Source of the DNA: Lateolabrax maculatus
Lineage: Eukaryota > Chordata > Actinopteri > Acropomatiformes > Lateolabracidae
Length of the DNA stretch: 64,000 nt
Assembly (NCBI GenBank): GCA_031216445.1
Contig: CM062206.1
Coordinates: forward strand, 27,369,501-27,433,500
Direction of reading: 5' to 3'
A model generated the notes under the pieces. That model did no database searches. It was not told where the DNA came from and was given only the letters and a program-made list of their open reading frames with translations. Positions 26,782 to 41,400 of the stretch are shown here, piece by piece (the stretch's first letter is position 1; each line of letters opens with the position of its first letter). A program made the position numbers and the translations under genes.

Positions 26782-29700
26782 ATTTTTCAAGAAGACAAAA
26801 AACTTCCTATGCAGTGGTTGTGTAAGTACTGCACATTTTGTGCTGAAAAGAGGTGCTTCTTACTTAAGCATTACCGCTTAAAACACGGGTGCCACACTCG
26901 AATATCACCACTACCGTGCCTTTATAAGGAGTGCCTGTGCACATTTAAATCTTTCAATGCACTCAAAGTCCACTTATCAACATGGCACACTCAAAAGGAC
27001 CTGGGGAACGTGGGTGAAACTGCTTTCCATTGTCAGCTGTGTGACTTTGTGGAGCCTTGCACTGGAGCTGACTTTTTTACCCATTTACGAAGACATTTGA
27101 AGCTGAAGCAAAAGGTTTCCTGTCCATATCAAGGCTGTAGCTTTCAGAGCAATGTTTATTCAACCTTTAATGCACATAAAAGCAAAGAACATCAAGACCA
27201 CAATAAGATGGCATTCAAACCTGAAATTGTGTCACATAATGTACTTGAGGTACCTCCACCTAATATAAATATTCAACCTGAGGATAGTGCCCCTGAAACT
27301 GATCAGGTTGAGTTTGAGGTTACTGAGCTCAATGAAGATGTGGGAGACTTGGAGAGTCAGTTGGAACATAATGTAGCTGCTGTTTTTCTGAAAATGTCAT
27401 CGATTCTTAACATCTCTGAAAATGCCCTGCAAGAAGTTATAGAGCAGATCAACCAAATTTATGTGCTTTCACAGCCATTGTTACATACCTCGGTTGGAAA
27501 AATACTAAATCAACATTGTGGAGATGTTGAGGACTCTTAAGTGAGTGAGATAGCTAAAGTATTTACTGAGAATAATGTATTCCTGAAATTCACTTCTACT
27601 AGGGGGTCATTGTCAACCACTAGCAAGCGAACATCATACATTTGAAAAGAATTCTCAGTGGTGACGCCTATTGAGTTTGTCCTAAAAAATGACAGGCAGA
27701 CAGTTGTGTATATCCCCATACTAAAAATGCTGCAGACATTACTAAACAATGGAGAAATTTTAGATAAGGCCATGTCATCTGAGACAAATTTGTCACAAGG
27801 ATACAGATCTCACAGGGATGGTTACCGGTTTAAAGACAATTCTCTCTTGACAGAGGAAGAATTCAGGATTGCTCTTTTCTTGTACATAGATGATTTTGAG
27901 GTGGCTAAGCCCTTGGGAACCTCCAGAAAGAAACACAAGCTGCCATCTACTGGGTACTTGGAAATCTACACCCTAAATATCGCTCCTCTCTTCATTCCAT
28001 TCAGCTTGCTCTACTCATCATCGCTGAAGATGATATCAGGAAGTTGACTTTAAATGAGAGACCACAGTCTATTGAAGAATTAAAAGTGCAACTGGTAGAT
28101 AAACTGTCACTGCAGTGTGACTTTAAACTGCAGTATGAAGATCAAGACTTCCATAATGCCCTCTGCAATTTGACTGAAATAACTGATTTACCTGAAAGAG
28201 CTACGCTCAAAATCATCCCTCTTGTGACTCTCCATTTAACCGCATTGTCATCACCCACCACAACATCAGACACTGAGTGCAGCACAGCAGACACTGAGAT
28301 CCTGTCGACAGGAAGAGCATCACCATCGCTAAGACAACAGTGGCCAGATTTCTTTGACATACCCAATTTCTCAGTTGATGTTGACTATAGACTCAGACAG
28401 GCAGATCTTGCCTTTATGAAGGATGGAACACGTATGACTCTACCACGAGATATGAAGCATGACATACTAGAAAAGCTTGCTGAGACGATGTACAGTTTCA
28501 AGGCTTACCCTAAAGATGATGACTTCAGCAGTGTTGCAAAAGCACTAATTAGCAAACACCCCTGCCTCACTGAGCCTGGACCACACAGATGGTATGGCTG
28601 GAAAAACAGCCTTAAATTATCGCACAAAGCTTCAAAAAGCTGGATGTGAGGATGTAGCAATCAATGGAGGCAAAAGAAGTAAAGGCAACCCAGAAGGAGA
28701 ATCCTCAAGCAAGAATATCAAACGGCCAAAAAGAGGTGAAGCAAACTACCTACCTAACTTACCTGAAGGACATGATGAAACAAGCCTTGAAAATGCCAGA
28801 AAGGTTCTCGTGGAAGAAATGAAGAAGAAACAACCCAATGGCACTCTCATCTCACAAATGATGGACCAATCATTCCCACTACGCAGACAAGAAATTGTAG
28901 AAAAGGAACCTGCTGTACAGAACATTGTTGAACGATGGCCAGCACTCTTCACAGACAGGTAAACTATTTTTGTTCTCAACCAATAAAATAATGCCTATCA
29001 AAAAGAAATTCAAGGTGTGTGGCTAGAAATCCAAACACACTTGTTGGAATGTTAACACTTCTGCCATCTCTCCATCCCTACCCACCCCTCTCTCTACTTT
29101 TCAGGTGTTTGCTGAGTTCAACAGAATCGCAAGTAAGAATCTTGAGGGAGACTTCTTTGAGGCTCTGGACCAGTATACCCCACGTTTCATTGAACTTTTC
29201 AAAACAAGAAGGGGAACTGTTGGCCAGAAGCTCAGTGAGCTGATGCAGCACATGAGCTGGATGGTAAGTAGGTTAATTTTGCTTTTGATCTGTGTGATAG
29301 TTCATCAATCAAGTTCTAAATGAGATGATCCAGCCCAACCTATTCTATTTCCTGTCTGACTTGTGCTTGTGCCTTGCAAATTACTCTGTTAACTGGTCTT
29401 TTCTCTCTCTGTGTATCATTAGACACCAGACGTGACAGTACTTCGCTCTGTTGTCCTCAAAGGCATTCCTATTTTACTTGGTGACGACTCCAGTGAATTC
29501 TTCAAGACATGCTCTGTAAGTACTTGCACATAAGAAAAAGTTTGGTCTGCATTAAAATAGAACTATATCTGTGCTGACATAGAAGATGTAATTTTATCTG
29601 CACAATATACAATATACATTTTGTACAGTGATTGATGTATTTTGTATGGCAATTTCTCCACAGCTAATCTGAGAGGTATTTAAACAGCCAGTAAATAAAA

Positions 29701-30307
29701 ATGAAATTTGCCACATAAACGTTGTACACATTAATTAATTGTAAATCTAAGGAGCAGGAGTCCAGGCTGAAAAGTCAGTGTCACTGTTTAAGAATATATG
29801 GACCTTGTGGACCATAGCTTTAGTTTAATCATACCACATTTATTTTGTTGGTTATATTGTAACAATCCAGTATGAACACATATTTAAAACCATATTCCCT
29901 AGCAAATGCTTTCAACATTAAAAATGAATGTTTAGAAGAGCATAAATTGCCATGCTGAAGAATGTGTGTGTGTGTCTTTGTAGGGTACAGCGAGAGACGA
30001 GGCCCTAGAATGCACTGTCGGTGTGCTGACAGTTGTCAGTGAAGATAATCCTCATGAGGGTCCAAGTTCAGTAGACCTCCAGCCCATCTCCACTGCCATC
30101 ATTCTGGAGGGAGGTATCATCATGGATCATATAAAAAAACTTGCCTCAGGCAGTTTGTCTGTTATTTGGGCTTACATATGCTTTGCATTTGGATTACCCA
30201 AAATGCATGGCAAATACACTCAACTTCATTCAGACTGTGATGCTTGGACTGGGAAAGAAAACCTCCCACCAAAACTGTTAACTTTGAAGAACAGTCTACT
30301 GGGTTAG
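26782..30307 (+). pseudogene. C2H2/SAMD3-like pseudogene copy U5
   Basis: E3 26782-28958, E4 29105-29263, E5 29423-29515, E6 29984-30307. Shared lesions are present. A Tyr-to-Cys change near 28117 lies in the PB1-like part. Confidence 0.8.
26809..27540 (+). CDS. Four-finger C2H2 open frame, copy U5
   Basis: Open, no protein difference seen. Confidence 0.4.
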   Translation: MQWLCKYCTFCAEKRCFLLKHYRLKHGCHTRISPLPCLYKECLCTFKSFNALKVHLSTWHTQKDLGNVGETAFHCQLCDFVEPCTGADFFTHLRRHLKLKQKVSCPYQGCSFQSNVYSTFNAHKSKEHQDHNKMAFKPEIVSHNVLEVPPPNINIQPEDSAPETDQVEFEVTELNEDVGDLESQLEHNVAAVFLKMSSILNISENALQEVIEQINQIYVLSQPLLHTSVGKILNQHCGDVEDS

Positions 30308-31637
30308 ACCAGTAAAGAGCCATCAGCTGTCAGATAGCACTTTGTAAATTATGCAGCAGTTAATGTTCTCCTGTTATCAGAGAAAGTTTTATGCTTTCAT
30401 GCAACTGAGCTGGCTTGTTTATGATCTCAAAAAAAAAAAAATTCTATTAAAGTGTACCATGTTATGCTAGTATGCTAATGGTGGAAATAGCGCCACCTTG
30501 TGTTGCAAAGAGTTGTTAGATAATGTTGTCAGAAAGGAACCTAGCAAGGTTGACCTGTTTACATTTGTGTTTTGGGAAAACTTTTAATTATAGTAGTTAT
30601 AATGTAGTACAAATACAAAACCCAAGGAGTGATGTTTTTCTGTGTTGGTTTAAACCTTGGACTGATGCTCGCTTTGGGACACAAAAGCATTTGTTGTACT
30701 TTCAGTTTTGATCAGAAATGCAATGATTTTGCATGCACTGAAGTCCTGTAATTATCAGGTGTTTACCTGTTTAATATTGTGAGACTGTTACATGCATAGA
30801 ATTAGCTCACAAAAATGTGGTTTTATTTTTGCCATGTCCATGTCATGTTCTACAGTCAAATCAAACCACAAGTTTGTTGTTTAGCTGCTGTTTTGTACTT
30901 GAATGTACAAGAAAGTGATACTTGGGAACAGAACACTTGAGGCTGAATAATAGATTTAATGCATATTGTTATTACAATAGCCTATGAGCAATTTTGCAAC
31001 TAGCTTTAAAATACATTAAATATGACAAGAGGATAGAGAACAGTCATTTTATTGTTTATTGTAAGGTTATTACATGAGTGATAAAACACACATTTTATAT
31101 TGGAGAATTGGAATCAAAAGTAACAATATCGAACATTTATTGTTCAGTCTAGATCTGTCAGTGATGCAATTATTTTTTTAATAAATGTTGTAATGCAGCT
31201 GAACAAACCCAGTGAGTGTTCTTTTAAAGTATATGTTTGTGGTGTTTTTCCCTTTATTAGGTAATAACAGCTAAAATAGATAAGAAATGGGAGAAGGACA
31301 AGGACCCATTCAAGGAAATTGGTTTGATAATTTAACTGAACTGAAATGAACTGAAAAAAAATGAGTGAGTAGTAAGTAGTAGGTATCATAATTCTAAGTG
31401 GGGTTAAATTTGTATCAAGCAGTCCACACAAAATGAAAAAATTAAGTTAACACTAAGCATGGCTATTAAGTTACATGAACTTTTTTTTTTTTTTTTTAGT
31501 TGTACTACTTGATTTGGTACTGCACACTTAAAATAAACAAGCTTTTCTAACTCACTATTCTTAAGATTACTTTGCTTAATTTGCAACGAGTTTGCATACT
31601 TTTTTTAAGTAAGGTCAACTAATTAGATTTTACAGTG

Positions 31638-32489
31638 AGTATACGTACACACGTCTCCCGCAGAGCTATGTTGAAAGTCCCTCAATATTCAGTCGAGTAT
31701 TGGCTAATGACCTGCAACACCTAGACGTGTCCAGTACAGTACTACAATATGTAGATGATCTCTTGATATGTAGCACCTCCAAAGCTCAATGTGCACAAGA
31801 CTCAGTCTCAGCCCTGATGGCTTTAGAAAAGGGGGCTCACAAGGTGAGTAAAAATAAATTACAGTTTTGCCAGACACAGGTTGAATACTTAGGTAGACAA
31901 CTCTGTGGCACTAAATGAGCTATAGTGCCCTCACAAATTGAGGCAGTATCGAAAGCTCCCAAACCACAAACGGTGAGACACATGTCGTCATTTCTGCCAT
32001 CTCAGCTTTACTAGAAGCCATACACCATCCAAAAGTGTTAGCCATCATTAAATGCGTAGCTCATCAAAAAACGAATTCCCTGATAGCTAAAGGCAACAAC
32101 TTAGCAGATGAAGCCGCAAAACGCATAGCTACACCCACCTGTATAGGACCACTGCTAGTAGCTGGAGATTGTGAACCACTAACAAACTTATATATATATA
32201 TATGAGCTATATATATGTGCTGCTATATAATAGCAGCACAACATCAGGCAAGTCCATATGCACATTCTGTATGGGCAAAAAGGGGGGCAAGTATAATCAC
32301 TGAAGAAGGTCCATCACATGGGCTATGGCGAAGTGCACATGGACATATTGTCCTCCCAACATCTTTGGTACAGGTTGCTACACGTAGTGCGCATGGTCAG
32401 GACCATTGCACAAGTGGGGAGGTGTTGAGACGCCTTCAAGCAGTCTGGTGGTCACCATTTTTCCGACCTGCGTTTGTAGCTGAGACAAT
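31638..32489 (+). mobile_element. Retroviral pol fragment in U5
   Basis: Same remnant, short TA tract, with the ACTAACAAAC variant just before it (shared only with U7). Confidence 0.85.
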
Positions 32490-32609
32490 TTTGCAAGGAA
32501 GGTTTTTTTCTGTTGCTCTGGTATTTCAAGTCTGATACTGCATGTTAGTGTTTTTGTTTTTTGTTTCTATTTTGCCAGGCTTGATGCTAAAATGATCTTT
32601 TCTTTTCAG

Positions 32610-35600
32610 ATTTTTCAAGAAAACAAAAAACTTCCTATGCAGTGGTTGTGTAAGTACTGCACATTTTGTGCTGAAAAGAGGTGCTTCTTACTTAAGCATT
32701 ACCGCTTAAAACACGGGTGCCACACTCGAATATCACCACTACCGTGCCTTTATAAGGAGTGCCTGTGCACATTTAAATCTTTCAATGCACTCAAAGTCCA
32801 CTTATCAACATGGCACACTCAAAAGGACCTGGGGAACGTGGGTGAAACTGCTTTCCATTGTCAGCTGTGTGACTTTGTGGAGCCTTGCACTGGAGCTGAC
32901 TTTTTTACCCATTTACGAAGACATTTGAAGCTGAAGCAAAAGGTTTCCTGTCCATATCAAGGCTGTAGCTTTCAGAGCAATGTTTATTCAACCTTTAATG
33001 CACATAAAAGCAAAGAACATCAAGACCACAATAAGATGGCATTCAAACCTGAAATTGTGTCACATAATGTACTTGAGGTACCTCCACCTAATATAAATAT
33101 TCAACCTGAGGATAGTGCCCCTGAAACTGATCAGGTTGAGTTTGAGGTTACTGAGCTCAATGAAGATGTGGGAGACTTGGAGAGTCAGTTGGAACATAAT
33201 GTAGCTGCTGTTTTTCTGAAAATGTCATCGATTCTTAACATCTCTGAAAATGCCCTGCAAGAAGTTATAGAGCAGATCAACCAAATTTATGTGCTTTCAC
33301 AGCCATTGTTACATACCTCGGTTGGAAAAATACTAAATCAACATTGTGGAGATGTTGAGGACTCTTAAGTGAGTGAGATAGCTAAAGTATTTACTGAGAA
33401 TAATGTATTCCTGAAATTCACTTCTACTAGGGGGTCATTGTCAACCACTAGCAAGCGAACATCATACATTTGAAAAGAATTCTCAGTGGTGACGCCTATT
33501 GAGTTTGTCCTAAAAAATGACAGGCAGACAGTTGTGTATATCCCCATACTAAAAATGCTGCAGACATTACTAAACAATGGAGAAATTTTAGATAAGGCCA
33601 TGTCATCTGAGACAAATTTGTCACAAGGATACAGATCTCACAGGGATGGTTACCGGTTTAAAGACAATTCTCTCTTGACAGAGGAAGAATTCAGGATTGC
33701 TCTTTTCTTGTACATAGATGATTTTGAGGTGGCTAAGCCCTTGGGAACCTCCAGAAAGAAACACAAGCTGCCATCTACTGGGTACTTGGAAATCTACACC
33801 CTAAATATCGCTCCTCTCTTCATTCCATTCAGCTTGCTCTACTCATCATCGCTGAAGATGATATCAGGAAGTTGACTTTAAATGAGAGACCACAGTCTAT
33901 TGAAGAATTAAAAGTGCAGCTGGTAGATAAACTGTCACTGCAGTATGACTTTAAACTGCAGTATGAAGATCAAGACTTCCATAATGCCCTCTGCAATTTG
34001 ACTGAAATAACTGATTTACCTGAAAGAGCTACGCTCAAAATCATCCCTCTTGTGACTCTCCATTTAACCGCATTGTCATCACCCACCACAACATCAGACA
34101 CTGAGTGCAGCACAGCACACACTGAGATCCTGTCGACAGGAAGAGCATCACCATCGCTAAGACAACAGTGGCCAGATTTCTTTGACATACCCAATTTCTC
34201 AGTTGATGTTGACTATAGACTCAGACAGGCAGATCTTGCCTTTATGAAGGATGGAACACGTATGACTCTACCACGAGATATGAAGCATGACATACTAGAA
34301 AAGCTTGCTGAGACGATGTACAGTTTCAAGGCTTACCCTAAAGATGATGACTTCAGCAGTGTTGCAAAAGCACTAATTAGCAAACACCCCTGCCTCACTG
34401 AGCCTGGACCACACAGATGGTATGGCTGGAAAAACAGCCTTAAATTATCGCACAAAGCTTCAAAAAGCTGGATGTGAGGATGTAGCAATCAATGGAGGCA
34501 AAAGAAGTAAAGGCAACCCAGAAGGAGAATCCTCAAGCAAGAATATCAAACGGCCAAAAAGAGGTGAAGCAAACTACCTACCTAACTTACCTGAAGGACA
34601 TGATGAAACAAGCCTTGAAAATGCCAGAAAGGTTCTCGTGGAAGAAATGAAGAAGAAACAACCCAATGGCACTCTCATCTCACAAATGATGGACCAATCA
34701 TTCCCACTACGCAGACAAGAAATTGTAGAAAAGGAACCTGCTGTACAGAACATTGTTGAACGATGGCCAGCACTCTTCACAGACAGGTAAACTATTTTTG
34801 TTCTCAACCAATAAAATAATGCCTATCAAAAAGAAATTCAAGGTGTGTGGCTAGAAATCCAAACACACTTGTTGGAATGTTAACACTTCTGCCATCTCTC
34901 CATCCCTACCCACCCCTCTCTCTACTTTTCAGGTGTTTGCTGAGTTCAACAGAATCGCAAGTAAGAATCTTGAGGGAGACTTCTTTGAGGCTCTGGACCA
35001 GTATACCCCACGTTTCATTGAACTTTTCAAAACAAGAAGGGGAACTGTTGGCCAGAAGCTCAGTGAGCTGATGCAGCACATGAGCTGGATGGTAAGTAGG
35101 TTAATTTTGCTTTTGATCTGTGTGATAGTTCATCAATCAAGTTCTAAATGAGATGATCCAGCCCAACCTATTCTATTTCCTGTCTGACTTGTGCTTGTGC
35201 CTTGCAAATTACTCTGTTAACTGGTCTTTTCTCTCTCTGTGTATCATTAGACACCAGACGTGACAGTACTTCGCTCTGTTGTCCTCAAAGGCATTCCTAT
35301 TTTACTTGGTGACGACTCCAGTGAATTCTTCAAGACATGCTCTGTAAGTACTTGCACATAAGAAAAAGTTTGGTCTGCATTAAAATAGAACTATATCTGT
35401 GCTGACATAGAAGATGTAATTTTATCTGCACAATATACAATATACATTTTGTACAGTGATTGATGTATTTTGTATGGCAATTCCTCCACAGCTAATCTGA
35501 GAGGTATTTAAACAGCCAGTAAATAAAAATGAAATTTGCCACATAAACGTTGTACACATTAATTAATTGTAAATCTAAGGAGCAGGAGTCCAGGCTGAAA

Positions 35601-36135
35601 AGTCAGTGTCACTGTTTAAGAATATATGGACCTTGTGGACCATAGCTTTAGTTTAATCATACCACATTTATTTTGTTGGTTATATTGTAACAATCCAGTG
35701 TGAACACATATTTAAAACCATATTCCCTAGCAAATGCTTTCAACATTAAAAATGAATGTTTAGAAGAGCATAAATTGCCATGCTGAAGAATGTGTGTGTG
35801 TGTCTTTGTAGGGTACAGCGAGAGACGAGGCCCTAGAATGCACTGTCGGTGTGCTGACAGTTGTCAGTGAAGATAATCCTCATGAGGGTCCAAGTTCAGT
35901 AGACCTCCAGCCCATCTCCACTGCCATCATTCTGGAGGGAGGTATCATCATGGATCATATAAAAAAACTTGCCTCAGGCAGTTTGTCTGTTATTTGGGCT
36001 TACATATGCTTTGCATTTGGATTACCCAAAATGCATGGCAAATACACTCAACTTCATTCAGACTGTGATGCTTGGACTGGGAAAGAAAACCTCCCACCAA
36101 AACTGTTAACTTTGAAGAACAGTCTACTGGGTTAG
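32610..36135 (+). pseudogene. C2H2/SAMD3-like pseudogene copy U6
   Basis: E3 32610-34786, E4 34933-35091, E5 35251-35343, E6 35812-36135. Shared lesions are present. AAC replaces GAC at 32622, upstream of the preferred start codon. Confidence 0.8.
32637..33368 (+). CDS. Four-finger C2H2 open frame, copy U6
   Basis: Open. The only nearby change (AAC at 32622) precedes the start codon. Confidence 0.4.
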   Translation: MQWLCKYCTFCAEKRCFLLKHYRLKHGCHTRISPLPCLYKECLCTFKSFNALKVHLSTWHTQKDLGNVGETAFHCQLCDFVEPCTGADFFTHLRRHLKLKQKVSCPYQGCSFQSNVYSTFNAHKSKEHQDHNKMAFKPEIVSHNVLEVPPPNINIQPEDSAPETDQVEFEVTELNEDVGDLESQLEHNVAAVFLKMSSILNISENALQEVIEQINQIYVLSQPLLHTSVGKILNQHCGDVEDS

Positions 36136-37486
36136 ACCAGTAAAGAGCCATCAGCTGTCAGATAGCACTTTGTAAATTATGCAGCAGTTAATGTTCTCCT
36201 GTTATCAGAGAAAGTTTTATGCTTTCATGCAACTGAGCTGGCTTGTTTATGATCTCAAAAAAAAAAAAAATTCTATTAAAGTGTACCATGTTATGCTAGT
36301 ATGCTAATGGTGGAAATAGCGCCACCTTGTGTTGCAAAGAGTTGTTAGATAATGTTGTCAGAAAGGAACCTAGCAAGGTTGACCTGTTTACATTTGTGTT
36401 TTGGGAAAACTTTTAATTATAGTAGTTATAATGTAGTACAAATACAAAACCCAAGGAGTGATGTTTTTCTGTGTTGGTTTAAACCTTGGACTGATGCTCG
36501 CTTTGGGACACAAAAGCATTTGTTGTACTTTCAGTTTTGATCAGAAATGCAATGATTTTGCATGCACTGAAGTCCTGTAATTATCAGGTGTTTACCTGTT
36601 TAATATTGTGAGACTGTTACATGCATAGAATTAGCTCACAAAAATGTGGTTTTATTTTTGCCATGTCCATGTCATGTTCTACAGTCAAATCAAACCACAA
36701 GTTTGTTGTTTAGCTGCTGTTTTGTACTTGAATGTACAAGAAAGTGATACTTGGGAACAGAACACTTGAGGCTGAATAATAGATTTAATGCATATTGTTA
36801 TTACAATAGCCTAACAGACATAGATCACACTATGAGCAATTTTGCAACTAGCTTTAAAATACATTAAATATGACAAGAGGATAGAGAACAGTCATTTTAT
36901 TGTTTATTGTAAGGTTATTACATGAGTGATAAAACACACATTTTATATTGGAGAATTGGAATCAAAAGTAACAATATCGAACATTTATTGTTCAGTCTAG
37001 ATCTGTCAGTGATGCAATTATTTTTTTAATAAATGTTGTAATGCAGCTGAACAAACCCAGTGAGTGTTCTTTTAAAGTATATGTTTGTGGTGTTTTTCCC
37101 TTTATTAGGTAATAACAGCTAAAATAGATAAGAAATGGGAGAAGGACAAGGACCCATTCAAGGAAATTGGTTTGTTTAATTTAACTGAACTGAAATGAAC
37201 TGAAAAAAAATGAGTGAGTAGTAAGTAGTAGGTATCATAATTCTAAGTGGGGTTAAATTTGTATCAAGCAGTCCACACAAAATGAAAAAATTAAGTTAAC
37301 ACTAAGCATGGCTATTAAGTTACATGAACTTTTTTTTTTTTTTTTTAGTTGTACTACTTGATTTGGTACTGCACACTTAAAATAAACAAGCTTTTCTAAC
37401 TCACTATTCTTAAGATTACTTTGCTTAATTTGCAACGAGTTTGCATACTTTTTTTAAGTAAGGTCAACTAATTAGATTTTACAGTG

Positions 37487-38357
37487 AGTATACGTACACA
37501 CGTCTCCCGCAGAGCTATGTTGAAAGTCCCTCAATATTCAGTCGAGTATTGGCTAATGACCTGCAACACCTACACGTGTCCAGTACAGTACTACAATATG
37601 TAGATGATCTCTTGATATGTAGCACCTCCAAAGCTCAATGTGCACAAGACTCAGTCTCAGCCCTGATGGCTTTAGAAAAGGGGGCTCACAAGGTGAGTAA
37701 AAATAAATTACAGTTTTGCCAGACACAGGTTGAATACTTAGGTAGACAACTCTGTGGCACTAAATGAGCTATAGTGCCCTCACAAATTGAGGCAGTATCG
37801 AAAGCTCCCAAACCACAAACGGTGAGACACATGTCGTCATTTCTGCCATCTCAGCTTTACTAGAAGCCATACACCATCCAAAAGTGTTAGCCATCATTAA
37901 ATGCGTAGCTCATCAAAAAACGAATTCCCTGATAGCTAAAGGCAACAACTTAGCAGATGAAGCCGCAAAACGCATAGCTACACCCACCTGTATAGGACCA
38001 CTGCTAGTAGCTGGAGATTGTGAACCACTGACAAACTTATATATATATGATATATATATATATATATATATGAGCTATATATATGTGCTGCTATGTAATA
38101 GCAGCACAACATCAGGCAAGTCCATATGCACATTCTGTATGGGCAAAAAGGGGGGCAAGTATAATCACTGAAGAAGGTCCATCACATGGGCTATGGCGAA
38201 GTGCACATGGACATATTGTCCTCCCAACATCTTTGGTACAGGTTGCTACACGTAGTGCGCATGGTCGGGACCATTGCACAAGTGGGGAGGTGTTGAGACG
38301 CCTTCAAGCAGTCTGGTGGTCACCATTTTTCCGACCTGCGTTTGTAGCTGAGACAAT
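37487..38357 (+). mobile_element. Retroviral pol fragment in U6
   Basis: Same remnant, with a private C near 37572 (His for Asp shortly before the RT box) and the GGTCGGG allele. Confidence 0.85.
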
Positions 38358-38477
38358 TTTGCAAGGAAGGTTTTTTTCTGTTGCTCTGGTATTTCAAGTC
38401 TGATACTGCATGTTAGTGTTTTTGTTTTTTGTTTCTATTTTGCCGGGCTTGATGCTAAAATGATCTTTTCTTTTCAG

Positions 38478-41400
38478 ATTTTTCAAGAAGACAAAAAACT
38501 TCCTATGCAGTGGTTGTGTAAGTACTGCACATTTTGTGCTGAAAAGAGGTGCTTCTTACTTAAGCATTACCGCTTAAAACACGGGTGCCACACTCGAATA
38601 TCACCACTACCGTGCCTTTATAAGGAGTGCCTGTGCACATTTAAATCTTTCAATGCACTCAAAGTCCACTTATCAACATGGCACACTCAAAAGGACCTGG
38701 GGAACGTGGGTGAAACTGCTTTCCATTGTCAGCTGTGTGACTTTGTGGAGCCTTGCACTGGAGCTGACTTTTTTACCCATTTACGAAGACATTTGAAGCT
38801 GAAGCAAAAGGTTTCCTGTCCATATCAAGGCTGTAGCTTTCAGAGCAATGTTTATTCAACCTTTAATGCACATAAAAGCAAAGAACATCAAGACCACAAT
38901 AAGATGGCATTCAAACCTGAAATTGTGTCACATAATGTACTTGAGGTACCTCCACCTAATATAAATATTCAACCTGAGGATAGTGCCCCTGAAACTGATC
39001 AGGTTGAGTTTGAGGTTACTGAGCTCAATGAAGATGTGGGAGACTTGGAGAGTCAGTTGGAACATAATGTAGCTGCTGTTTTTCTGAAAATGTCATCGAT
39101 TCTTAACATCTCTGAAAATGCCCTGCAAGAAGTTATAGAGCAGATCAACCAAATTTATGTGCTTTCACAGCCATTGTTACATACCTCGGTTGGAAAAATA
39201 CTAAATCAACATTGTGGAGATGTTGAGGACTCTTAAGTGAGTGAGATAGCTAAAGTATTTACTGAGAATAATGTATTCCTGAAATTCACTTCTACTAGGG
39301 GGTCATTGTCAACCACTAGCAAGCGAACATCATACATTTGAAAAGAATTCTCAGTGGTGACGCCTATTGAGTTTGTCCTAAAAAATGACAGGCAGACAGT
39401 TGTGTATATCCCCATACTAAAAATGCTGCAGACATTACTAAACAATGGAGAAATTTTAGATAAGGCCATGTCATCTGAGACAAATTTGTCACAAGGATAC
39501 AGATCTCACAGGGATGGTTACCGGTTTAAAGACAATTCTCTCTTGACAGAGGAAGAATTCAGGATTGCTCTTTTCTTGTACATAGATGATTTTGAGGTGG
39601 CTAAGCCCTTGGGAACCTCCAGAAAGAAACACAAGCTGCCATCTACTGGGTACTTGGAAATCTACACCCTAAATATCGCTCCTCTCTTCATTCCATTCAG
39701 CTTGCTCTACTCATCATCGCTGAAGATGATATCAGGAAGTTGACTTTAAATGAGAGACCACAGTCTATTGAAGAATTAAAAGTGCAACTGGTAGATAAAC
39801 TGTCACTGCAGTATGACTTTAAACTGCAGTATGAAGATCAAGACTTCCATAATGCCCTCTGCAATTTGACTGAAATAACTGATTTACCTGAAAGAGCTAC
39901 GCTCAAAATCATCCCTCTTGTGACTCTCCATTTAACCGCATTGTCATCACCCACCACAACATCAGACACTGAGTGCAGCACAGCAGACACTGAGATCCTG
40001 TCGACAGGAAGAGCATCACCATCGCTAAGACAACAGTGGCCAGATTTCTTTGACATACCCAATTTCTCAGTTGATGTTGACTATAGACTCAGACAGGCAG
40101 ATCTTGCCTTTATGAAGGATGGAACACGTATGACTCTACCACGAGATATGAAGCATGACATACTAGAAAAGCTTGCTGAGACGATGTACAGTTTCAAGGC
40201 TTACCCTAAAGATGATGACTTCAGCAGTGTTGCAAAAGCACTAATTAGCAAACACCCCTGCCTCACTGAGCCTGGACCACACAGATGGTATGGCTGGAAA
40301 AACAGCCTTAAATTATCGCACAAAGCTTCAAAAAGCTGGATGTGAGGATGTAGCAATCAATGGAGGCAAAAGAAGTAAAGGCAACCCAGAAGGAGAATCC
40401 TCAAGCAAGAATATCAAACGGCCAAAAAGAGGTGAAGCAAACTACCTACCTAACTTACCTGAAGGACATGATGAAACAAGCCTTGAAAATGCCAGAAAGG
40501 TTCTCGTGGAAGAAATGAAGAAGAAACAACCCAATGGCACTCTCATCTCACAAATGATGGACCAATCATTCCCACTACGCAGACAAGAAATTGTAGAAAA
40601 GGAACCTGCTGTACAGAACATTGTTGAACGATGGCCAGCACTCTTCACAGACAGGTAAACTATTTTTGTTCTCAACCAATAAAATAATGCCTATCAAAAA
40701 GAAATTCAAGGTGTGTGGCTAGAAATCCAAACACACTTGTTGGAATGTTAACACTTCTGCCATCTCTCCATCCCTACCCACCCCTCTCTCTACTTTTCAG
40801 GTGTTTGCTGAGTTCAACAGAATCGCAAGTAAGAATCTTGAGGGAGACTTCTTTGAGGCTCTGGACCAGTATACCCCACGTTTCATTGAACTTTTCAAAA
40901 CAAGAAGGGGAACTGTTGGCCAGAAGCTCAGTGAGCTGATGCAGCACATGAGCTGGATGGTAAGTAGGTTAATTTTGCTTTTGATCTGTGTGATAGTTCA
41001 TCAATCAAGTTCTAAATGAGATGATCCAGCCCAACCTATTCTATTTCCTGTCTGACTTGTGCTTGTGCCTTGCAAATTACTCTGTTAACTGGTCTTTTCT
41101 CTCTCTGTGTATCATTAGACACCAGACGTGACAGTACTTCGCTCTGTTGTCCTCAAAGGCATTCCTATTTTACTTGGTGACGACTCCAGTGAATTCTTCA
41201 AGACATGCTCTGTAAGTACTTGCACATAAGAAAAAGTTTGGTCTGCATTAAAATAGAACTATATCTGTGCTGACATAGAAGATGTAATTTTATCTGCACA
41301 ATATACAATATACATTTTGTACAGTGATTGATGTATTTTGTATGGCAATTCCTCCACAGCTAATCTGAGAGGTATTTAAACAGCCAGTAAATAAAAATGA

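Larger units (their letters stand above)
26662..32489 (+). repeat. Array unit U5 (5828 bp)
   Basis: Complete short unit. It lacks 19 bp in the 3' tract (near 30983; also absent in U7 and U8), reads TTTGATAATTT near 31325 (shared with U7), ACTAACAAAC before the TA tract (shared with U7) and has the short TA tract. Private changes: TCTTT near 26722, TGT at the Tyr codon near 28117, and substitutions near 29653 and 29872. Confidence 0.95.
32490..38357 (+). repeat. Array unit U6 (5868 bp)
   Basis: Complete short unit. Its first 150 bp carry CCAGG (near 32576) and AAC at 32622, both shared only with U8. It has CAGCTGG near 33918 (shared with U9), the CAC allele near 34119, a private C near 37572, and GGTCGGG (shared with U0 and U9). 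The 3' tract, 36136-37486, keeps the 19 bp missing from U5, U7 and U8. Confidence 0.95.
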